Source: Coprinopsis marcescibilis (Eukaryota; Basidiomycota; Agaricomycetes; Agaricales; Psathyrellaceae). Taken from it: 64,000 nucleotides of DNA. Positions within the stretch are counted from its first letter, which is position 1; the number at the start of each line of letters is the position of its first letter. The notes beneath the pieces were generated by a model that was not told where the DNA came from, searched no databases, and saw only the letters and a program-made list of their open reading frames with translations. Positions 56,387-64,000 of this stretch are shown piece by piece. The position numbers and the translations under genes were made by a program. The stretch spans positions 1 through 64,000 of the forward strand of contig ML210322.1 of assembly GCA_004369085.1 (NCBI GenBank). The letters are read 5' to 3'.

Positions 56387-56769
56387 ATGCGGGGAAGTAT
56401 TGATGGAAGGGAAGTCTTGATGTACATAATTGAATGGGAATGTCGATCCCTCGTTAGTGTACTCATTAACAAACCAATGCACGCGATTTTTGCTCTTTGT
56501 AACTGCTCGACCTACCTGCGAGAATCTTGTTGCGAAAAATAGAGAGCGGAATTCGAGTAAAGAATATTTATTTTCGATCGCTCAACAACCGTACCATTAG
56601 CCTCCATGTACAAGTCATCCGAGACCGTGCTACATATCAATAGGGGTTTTCCTTCTGATTTTCTTATCATAATCCTCTCCACTATTCCCGATCATGAATC
56701 CCCAACTCCCGGACCTTCGATACACCCAAGTGAACGAAGACCGCCCAACACAACGACAGCGCGTGGCGA
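56387..56769. other. Convergent intergenic sequence
   Basis: The two flanking genes end here. No coding segment is supported. Confidence 0.45.
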
Positions 56770-57192
56770 CTAGAGGTACCCTAAGAAACCGCCGTGCCTC
56801 GAACTCCTCCGTTTGTGACCGGATCGACTGGATGAGACGACGACGGTAGGGGGACCAGGGTAATAGCCCATTTGCATGCCAGGGTATCCGTAGGCGACTT
56901 GAGGACGATGAGCTGGGTAGCCCATCGGAGCCATTGGGACCATGGCGGGCGCAGGCTGGTAGTAAGCCTGCGGGCGCGGAGCGGCGACGGCCATAGGCAT
57001 CATCTGCATGTGCTGCTGGGGCGCGGCGTACATCGGCTGGGCCATCTGGACACCCATCTGCATTGGCATCTGCATGGGAACTTGTTGCATTGTGGGTGCC
57101 ATCTGGACGCCCGGCATTCCGTAGGCTGAGCCTTGGGTGGGCTGGAGGACGACGCTGCCGACGCTTCCTGCTGAACCGGCGTAGAAAGACAT
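56770..57192 (-). CDS. Small Met/Gln/Pro/Tyr-rich protein
   Basis: One frame encodes 140 residues. It starts MSFYAGSAGSVGSVVLQPTQG and is dominated by low-complexity MQ/MP/AP/YP material (QMAPTMQQVPMQMPMQMGVQM, YGYPGMQMGYYPGPP). It ends in a basic, Ser-rich patch, SSSRSGHKRRSSRHGG, then FLGYL. Such composition predicts disorder, and the basic end could bind nucleic acid or membranes. There is no signal peptide or named domain. A TATA box lies about 250 bases upstream, and the low stop density fits a real gene. Confidence 0.65.
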   Translation of the reverse strand: MSFYAGSAGSVGSVVLQPTQGSAYGMPGVQMAPTMQQVPMQMPMQMGVQMAQPMYAAPQQHMQMMPMAVAAPRPQAYYQPAPAMVPMAPMGYPAHRPQVAYGYPGMQMGYYPGPPTVVVSSSRSGHKRRSSRHGGFLGYL

Positions 57193-57442
57193 TGTGTGTG
57201 TTTTAAGGGAAAGTGGGGGTCGGTGGGAGGGAGTTTAGGTTGGGAGCTGGGGATTGCTTGGTAGTGGGAAGATGATTGAAATTGGACAAACGTGAACGAT
57301 TGAAGTCGTTAGAGATGTGTGTCGTGACAAAGAGTCGTAGAAAGTGGTCGTTGAGAGTCGTTAGACTTGGAAAGGGGAAGAGCTAATGGGTGGGGTGAAA
57401 CAGGCCTGCCTGGTTAGAGGAAAGTGGGGATTACGGGTCCTA

Positions 57443-57451
57443 CTTTATATA
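57443..57451 (-). promoter_or_regulatory. TATA box of the Met/Gln-rich gene
   Basis: Read on the minus strand this is TATATAAAG, which implies a 5' UTR of roughly 220 bases. Confidence 0.4.
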
Positions 57452-57778
57452 CTGTGATGCGAACGCTGGACAGCCATGTTGTCATCACAATCCCTCACAG
57501 CATCAGTCAGCGGGCTGTGCATCAAGCCCCTGAAGGTAAATCGATGGTTTCACGGAGCTATTAGTATTAGGTTGCGTATTTAGATGGATTTTGGGAGCCT
57601 CGGTCACCCGTGGGGGCCTTTGTCGCTTTTGTAGGGCAGCAGAATAGAAAATGGTATTAGGACTTCCGAGGCTCTGGCGTGAATCGTTATGCGATCTCCT
57701 GTAGTGTAGTGTATATGTATCCAGAGCATTTGATATACTGTCATCCATGGCCTTGTGTAAGAGATGCCTCGGAGGCGG

Positions 57779-57925
57779 TGGAGTAGTCCGTGGACACTCC
57801 AGGTACTGACTGGCTGGGCTAGCTCGGACGCGTCGAGCTGCCAGGCGATGGGCAGAGGTGTCACCTGCAGTCGCGGCGGAGCGATACCGGGTGGCACAGC
57901 CACGATCTCAATCTAATCTAATCTT
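57779..57925 (+). repeat. SINE-like repeat, copy 2
   Basis: It begins GGAGTAGTCCGTGGACACTCC and includes GTCGAGCTGCCAGGCGATGG, CAGTCGCGGCGGAGCG and GGTGGCACAGCCACGATCT. It ends in three AATCT pentamers. It is the best preserved copy of the family and matches 44756-44922. Confidence 0.8.
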
Positions 57926-58292
57926 ACCGTGGCTACCACCATTTGGCATTCCGTCTACCAATTGACGCCCAAGGTCTTCCCAGAGTCACTCAGTTGGATG
58001 GCAGTGAGATGTGTAGTTTGAGCGAAACCGTTGCCAACACCCTACCTGGAAGGAGATTTCACAATCGCCGGAGACTGCCGCTACATAGCCAGCCATCACG
58101 ACACAGTCCCACCGAGAGACTCGGCGATATGTTTTCAGTACTATTATGGGAGTGGGCGACGGTTAGACCCAGGCTGGGGTATGCGGATTCCGGATGGTGT
58201 GTCGCGGTGTAGCAAGGGCTACAGGTAGTCTACGAGCAGGAGGTTTAGGGCAGGCTAGGTAGATTAGACGGCTCGAGATACAGAGAGCCAGC
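57926..58292. other. Sequence between two inverted SINE-like copies
   Basis: No gene is supported. Because the flanking copies face each other, this 370 bp could instead be the interior of a larger element with long inverted ends. Confidence 0.4.
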
Positions 58293-58397
58293 GTAGATTA
58301 GATTAGATAGATACGACTGTAGATCGAGTGGCTGTGCGCGGAGAACCTCGACGACGCTGCGCCCCGACTCTCAGGAGTTTCCCCGTGAACTACTCCA
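58293..58397 (-). repeat. SINE-like repeat, copy 3, inverted
   Basis: In reverse complement it runs from GGAGTAGTTCACGGGGAAACTCC through GCGCACAGCCACTCGATCTAC to TATCTATCTAATCTAATC. The order of blocks matches copy 2, with more divergence and a shorter middle. Confidence 0.65.
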
Positions 58398-60189
58398 GCG
58401 GGCCTCTTTGTTTTCTGAAGTTGTTACAGCAAGGCGCCGTTGCTCTATTTTGCAAAAAGACACCGACTTTAGCCCCTTACACTAGACTCAACCGCCTAAC
58501 ATTAATTCGCTGACACTGGCCAGCCTGCCGTTGAATGGGCGGGAGTATTGGATTGGTTTCCTAATTTGATTGTCCCGGCAGCTTTTCAGGCTTTCAGGCT
58601 TCAGCTAATGTGACCCAATGATCTATTTAATCTACAAAGCCAGCCCTAAACTGCGTATTTCACCAACTATCCGTGCCAAGAGAACTCAGGCAGGTTGTAA
58701 GAGTGTAACATCTGGCCCCGAGGAAGATCAGACTATCAGACCCTTACTTTTTGGAATGATGATGATTCGTCGTTGAGGTGCGAGCAATGCGACATTGTGT
58801 TTCGTACAGGCCACAATGAGATAAGCCAAATCAGCCCAGCGTAATAGCAACGCTAAGCCTGTTAATCAGACTGGCCGGTAGTATGGGTGGAGCTGGCTAT
58901 TAGCGACCCAGAGAGGTACTGGACTATTATAATTGCTGCATTTTTAACAGCAGTAAGGTAGTCTCAATCACGTTTCTGCTTAACCTTTAGTGCGATGACC
59001 ATCACTTATCAACGGTTCATATATGTACGGTTGCCGAAAGCCAGCTGGTTCATAATCATGTCCGAGGAAGTGGCTGTGGGCAACAAGCCGGTTTAAATAT
59101 TTGGCGCCTATCCGCACCATCTCATCTTCACACCTGTCACCTGTCAGGGGATCAGGAAGACCCCTTCACCATTTACATCGCTTATGTCTGTCATACGGTG
59201 TTACGAATGTAGGGTTCTCCGATCTTCGACTCCTCAGGGTCGCACCCCAGCCGGTGACCTCGGGACGGAGATGTGCTTTTTACCGCCACTCGAGCTTGAT
59301 CTTATTCCTACTTCATCCCGCTCTTGTGACACCCTCGGCTTGTAGGTGCTGCTCAAATAGGACACAGACAGATCCAGAGTCGAAGGGTTCCCTTTCTTTG
59401 GTGAAACATTAACAGGACCGCTGGTAATGCTTGATGGAATCTGCAACAGTGTGCTCCCTGCTCACTTAACTGATTCCTGTACCCGGCACTGGTAGAAAAT
59501 ATGTTAACGGACAGAAGCCCCATTATCCGTTTCAAATCAGGGAATACACATATACCGACTGCAATGAGGCGCTCGTTAGGCAGGCAACTTCGGCCTTTCG
59601 GCAAGCTTTCCGGGAGTCAATGAACATTTCATCAGATTTTAGCCGTCCTGCAGAGCCTCGATGATGACTAGGGTATGGCTATTTCCGGAGAGAGTTTCGC
59701 TGCGCAAACGGATGGTGGTACCTCAAGTCATATACATAGTCTCGAGTCTAGAGTTCGTTACTGCGTGGTATTTATCTGAAACCTAGTGAGAATGGCCATC
59801 CATTGTGAAAAATGGATAGCAGGTATGCGGTGAAGGAATGTAGTCCGCATCCTGTCAATCATTCGTCTTTCTGTCCTTAATGAAACTGCTCTCAGTGATG
59901 GTGCACCAGCACCGGCCTATACATCAAACCCATCGCCTGCAATCTAAGCACTCCGGTCCTTCAGACATCAAAAGATAAACTATAATTTATCAATTCTACA
60001 GCATCCTAAACGTCGCAAGGAACTGGGCAAGTACTAAAGCGATGAAGACTCTGCAAACAGAAGGCCAATCTTGCGGACATTGGAAGTAAGCGAACCGATA
60101 CCCGATGATAAACAGCATGCAACTTACGAGAGGATCCCTGAATTCAATTACACCACACACCATAACAACCTGGAGCAGGTTTCTTATCC
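58398..60189. other. Gene-poor sequence
   Basis: Open frames are short and lack domains, signal peptides or supported introns. Nothing else was recognised. Confidence 0.4.
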
Positions 60190-60537
60190 TCATCGGTACA
60201 CAGAGGCAAATGCTCGAGCGTCGTCCGCTGTGATGATTCCTCTCTGGACCATGACAATCAAGCACCTATCAAGAGACTGGGCGTCGATGGCACTGGAGAG
60301 GTCCTTGGGCTCCGCAGAATTGGGCGGACGAGAGATAGAGTATGGAAGCAGGTCGTACATCGCCAACAGCGTCATCAGTCGCAGACGTAGGTCTTCAGCC
60401 TGGGCTTCGGTCAAGGTTCGCTGCATTTGAGCTTGCGAGGCGTCTTGCGTATGGTGAGAGTTGATTATGGTCATTTGTCCAGCTATCAAGGCTTGTGAGA
60501 CACAGGAGGTAAAAGTCAATGACTGTGGATTGTTCAT
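60190..60537 (-). CDS. Possible small hypothetical protein
   Basis: A single frame of 115 residues from MNNPQSLTF ends DDARAFASVYR. The middle (QAQMQRTLTEAQAEDLRLRLMTLLAMYDLLP) looks helical and amphipathic. No signal peptide or known domain is present. Composition is more protein-like than neighbouring frames, and the antisense strand also has an open frame, so this is a weak call. Confidence 0.3.
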   Translation of the reverse strand: MNNPQSLTFTSCVSQALIAGQMTIINSHHTQDASQAQMQRTLTEAQAEDLRLRLMTLLAMYDLLPYSISRPPNSAEPKDLSSAIDAQSLDRCLIVMVQRGIITADDARAFASVYR

Positions 60538-60543
60538 GCGCAC

Positions 60544-62772
60544 CGTTGGGTGTTTATATATCCACCAGAGTGCATCAGGCGCCGGTCGGCATGTGCTGTA
60601 AGTGGTGTACGGAAGTAAACCGTCCTAGAATAAAGAAATTAGGATGTGCTGGGTCAAATTCAAAGCCATTAGGACGTGTCAAGCATTTTCCTACGCCGAA
60701 ACAGACAGGCTGTGTTTAATCATAAATAGGTTGAAACAGGTGTATGTCTCTATATTCCCCCTTTTGTTTTCTTTATGTGTGTGCAATGAATGGTTAGTTA
60801 CCCGCTGGTGGGTAGAATACGATTGTGAGTCAAGCCATATCGAAGAGAGCTGAGACGCAGCGAAAGATGTTCGCCAATTGTCGAGTGTCACGTGCCATGC
60901 CGAAGAGACCAGTGGAGCCCACTGTTTTAGCGGCTAATTGACTGTTTCGCAGACGACCATCTTTAGATCACTGCCCGTTGTCTGGAGAGTAGCTGTTAAG
61001 TCCAGTAACACGAAATCAAGCATATTGTGAGAAGCTGGGATTGTGTTTATTTGCAACTGGGACATTTGATCTCATTCCAGGTGTTTAGCTTCTAGCTAAG
61101 GCTATCAAAGTCTCTGCGAGTCCTACACTGTGATACATGCAGCAAAAGAAAAAACCGAAGCTGTCTGGGTAACGTAGCTGAGGATCATTTTGTTGAGCTT
61201 CTGACAACTATCGGAATCGCTACAAAACTGATAATGTCCGGATCCGAGTCGCGGACTGTATCTACACATGGACTTTCTCTGGAGGCACAGCCAATGAGCT
61301 ATTTGATTTGTGGTTGGCGCTCATGGTCATCTTAATTGTGAACTAAGGGTTAACTGAGGTGCCGTGCGGTGAGTGTCATAGTCACTAGCGTCATAATTGG
61401 CCGCATTGTCCGAGTCAGTGCTTCGAAAGCAGCCCAGAGGGACTTTCTTATTTGTTGTTCAATAACCATAGTGAGCGCCGAAACAGTCACATTGACTCTG
61501 AATGTGTAGTTCAATAAGAGCCAGTCGCGCGGCACTTTTACAGACTCTTTCCACTCATTATGATTTCTTCCATTTATTGGTGCATTCCGTAAGTGAGAAA
61601 AGCGGCTGCGCCGGGAATATTCAGCTCTGAGCCTTGAGGCCATGCGCGACGCGTGAGCTGCGAGTCGGACTGGAGCCTACACCGACGCAGTCCGCGTGAA
61701 TTAGATTACGGCAGTCGGTTTCATGTATCCATGTCGCTTCGACTACTATTACTTCCCATCTCAATGTGTCGACTGTGCACCCAAATCCGGAGTCAGAGAG
61801 AGCTACCTAATGAGTAGAAGCAGTAGTTGCATGTTTGGCTCACCTCGACGCTCTGTTCGGAATTCATGAAATATACGTTAAGTATGTATCATGCCCTCAG
61901 TGCAATATCAACTCGGAAACGCTGCGTCTGTGGCCTGGTCACAGACATTGCCCCGCTTAGCACACTCACCGACACCGGCGCTCTTGATAGATGGAGACCA
62001 AGTTAGCGGCACACTTCAGCGTCTCTGAAAAGACAGCCTTGGCAGGACGGCCCGATCGTCTGTCCCGAACCAAGACACAACCGCACCTTGACGGAACCAA
62101 TTTTGCGGACAGCGGAAAAAGGGAGCGTGCTACCTACTGAAGCTAGCGTGACCCACCCATCACCTTAAAGGCTGTATAGTATGTGCCATGCGATAGCGAT
62201 AGAAACACTGACTTTTTCCGCGAAAGCACAACGAGGGAGTTGAGCGCCCATTCCTAGCGCCGATTTGTGCGGCTTCTCCGGGCCCCTGTCCCGAAATCGG
62301 TCCGCCGAAATCTGGCGCCATGTGACGGCGATGCACTTCTATGATGTCCCCTGCGATAAACTCTACCAGCTCACTATACCCTTCGAGACCTTATGGGACC
62401 GTCTAAGCCTGTTTGCTCTACCACAGGGCTAGTGTACGTCTGCTCATGGGGTAGCGATAGCGTTTCGAAACGTGGTGCGTTCCCATTGAGGGAACCTCCA
62501 CGTAACTATTTCTGAATTTACCAGTTACTCCAATGAAACTATGGTAGGTTGTTCCATTCCGACGAGAAGAAGCACCCATGGGAAGTCAGCGGTTCTAACA
62601 GGGCTCTTGTTTGGCTTGGATAGGTCCTCAAATCGTATATCTACTCGACCTACCCCCTTCGCTTCTCGTGATAGCTTTGCTTCCACATTCTCCTAGGTTC
62701 TTCCCGCTATTCGCCAGCCAACAGCAAAGCTGGACATTTACTTCAATCGACCCTAACTGAGTTTTATCAGAC
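60544..62772. other. Long intergenic region upstream of the sugar transporter
   Basis: No gene is supported across 2.2 kb. Two copies of CCGAAATC lie 14 bases apart at 62291-62298 and 62305-62312, with CGG/CCG triplets between and around them. This is the sort of arrangement bound by fungal zinc-cluster regulators and may be a control element of the transporter. Confidence 0.4.
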
Positions 62773-64000
62773 ATGGACCAAAGCGCAGGGGGTAGATTCC
62801 GGAATATCAGGGTTTACTGTGAGGGCTTTCTTCGCCTCCTCACCGAGTTTCGTGCACTAACCAAGGCTCGTATTGAAGGGCTGGCGTTCATCGTTTACTG
62901 GGGTATCTTGCTGTTTGGTTACGACACGTGCGTTGTAACTCTTCTTTGCCCAAGGTCACTGACTCAACTCTATGTCCTCAGTGGTATTGGGTACGTTCAT
63001 TCTTGGTACTGAGCTATGCGGTGTTGGATGGACATTCATCGATTGGTAGAGGTGGCGTCGTTAGCGCACCCTACTTCTTGGAGTCATTTGGACTCATCGA
63101 GAATGGCGTGAAGGACGTCAAGAGGTCCGACGAGGTATCCGGAAACGTCGTCGCCGTTTTGCAGGCAGGAGCATTCTTCGGTGCCTTAAGCAGTGCACCC
63201 GTATCGTGTGAGTTCTCTTCTGTCCTCTTCTCGCGCCGTCACAGCCGGTGCTTCTTCGTGTGTCAGTTTTACCGCCAATTAACGCAGGTGACGCCGCAAT
63301 TCTGACTGTATTGGAATAATCTCGGCTCTATCATGTTTGAATGCCTTCTGTTCTTTTTCGGAGTCTGATTCGGGACACCTGTGCACGCACGGGCCACGTA
63401 CTCTTACTCTTTCAGCAGCTTTCCAATACCGACAACGAACTGATCGAAGCATTCTATAGCACGCATTGGCCGTAAATATACACTCTTCGTGTTCACTCTG
63501 ATCTTCACCATCGGCGCAGTGGGTTCCTCTCTCGTTCAAATGCACTGGCTTTAACAACAGCCCTACGATGCTCAGATTCTTACAACGATTGCTGCTGGTC
63601 CCCCGCACGGATTGTCGTTGATTTACGCTGGGCGCGTCCTCGCAGGTTATGGAATCGGTGCCATCTCAGCTGTCTCCCCCGCGTACGTGTCAGAATGCTC
63701 GCCGAAAGATGTTCGAGGCCGAATTACTGGTCTGTTCCAGATCATGGTGGGCCATCATTCTTGAAGCTTGGTCGGACTGCCTTAACGTTCATCAGGTTGC
63801 TATTGGCGTTATGATTTCCTATTTCGTCAACTGTGAGTGATGACTTGGTTTTAAGCGAGTACCGTTTAAACGAATCTCCGTAATCAGACGCCATTGGGCT
63901 TCACGTACCCACTGGACTTAACGTCTGGCGTATCCCATTCGGACTTCAACTTGTTCCCGCGGGAATCATGGTTCTAGGACTGCTGACAGTTAAGGTATGA
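62773..64000 (+). CDS. MFS sugar transporter, 5' part (runs off the window)
   Basis: Visible exons are 62773-62937, 62982-62990, 63050-63207, 63460-63518, 63576-63746, 63796-63832 and 63888 onward. The second exon is nine bases and completes GYDTGIGGGVVSAPYF, a sugar-porter family motif in the first membrane helix. Other hallmarks are SRIGRKYTLFVFTLIFTIGA (loop 2-3 RxGRK), LIYAGRVLAGYGIGAISAVSPAYVSE, KDVRGRITGLFQIMVAIGVMISYFVNY and NVWRIPFGLQLVPAGIM. The protein would carry a hexose or related sugar across the plasma membrane; the substrate cannot be told. The intron at 63208-63459 is long for this genome and might hide another small exon. About 200 residues are visible of a family usually near 530. 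Confidence 0.88.
62982..62990 (+). other. Nine-base microexon of the sugar transporter
   Basis: TGGTATTGG is flanked by CCTCAG upstream and GTACGT downstream. It joins GAC AC to A GGT GGC and yields the family motif GYDTGIGGGVV. Confidence 0.8.

Noticed and set aside
1..64000. CRISPR arrays, operons, phage or plasmid features
   Set aside because: The window is eukaryotic, with spliceosomal introns throughout; no spaced identical repeats or bacterial gene arrangement was found.

Overview
The window is nuclear DNA of a filamentous basidiomycete, most likely an Agaricomycete. This rests on dense short GT-AG introns (about 50-60 nt) and on gene families typical of mushroom-forming fungi: TPR-CHAT proteins, paired fasciclin proteins, DUF1996 secreted proteins, PLC-like phosphodiesterases, GH62, and a PARP-UBC fusion. 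Species was not determined. Gene models were built by hand: splice sites were chosen so that domain motifs read through, and exon totals were checked for divisibility by three.

Layout. 0.5-4.9 kb: a DUF4139 protein and a DUF1996 secreted protein, both on the minus strand. 5.9-13.7 kb: a tandem duplication carrying two minus-strand genes for an unusual secreted protein, with a His/Cys-containing head and a long Arg/Ala/Gly repeat tail; the second copy has lost the Cys and most of the tail. 14-17.4 kb: two small secreted proteins flanking an intronless F-box-like gene. 17.7-22.8 kb: two divergent double-fasciclin GPI-type genes separated by a 604 bp pogo/Tc1-type MITE. 23.6-26.8 kb: a secreted PLC-like phosphodiesterase and a Cys-rich membrane protein. 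28-36 kb: BRF1 of TFIIIB, a frameshifted F-box gene, a small unknown protein and a small Cys-rich secreted protein. 37.5-45 kb: a frameshifted TPR-CHAT (caspase-like) gene, a lectin-like membrane protein with a G8 frameshift, a decayed TPR-CHAT relic, a SINE-like element and an initiator tRNA-Met gene. 45.8-51 kb: a second PLC-like gene, a TatD nuclease with a predicted mitochondrial presequence, and GH62. 51.8-57.2 kb: the 18-exon PARP-UBC fusion and a Met/Gln/Pro-rich small protein. 57.8-62.7 kb: gene-poor DNA with SINE-like copies. 62.8 kb to the end: the 5' part of a sugar transporter.

The window is rich in secreted proteins (about ten have signal peptides), which fits wall remodelling and extracellular interaction. 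No biosynthetic cluster or operon-like logic is seen. Three themes stand out: the duplicated secreted basic-repeat proteins; very small exons (5, 5, 9 and 10 nt, plus a start-codon-only coding exon) in five genes; and at least four single-base frameshifts between 31 and 44 kb in otherwise well-preserved genes, which may be decay or assembly indels.
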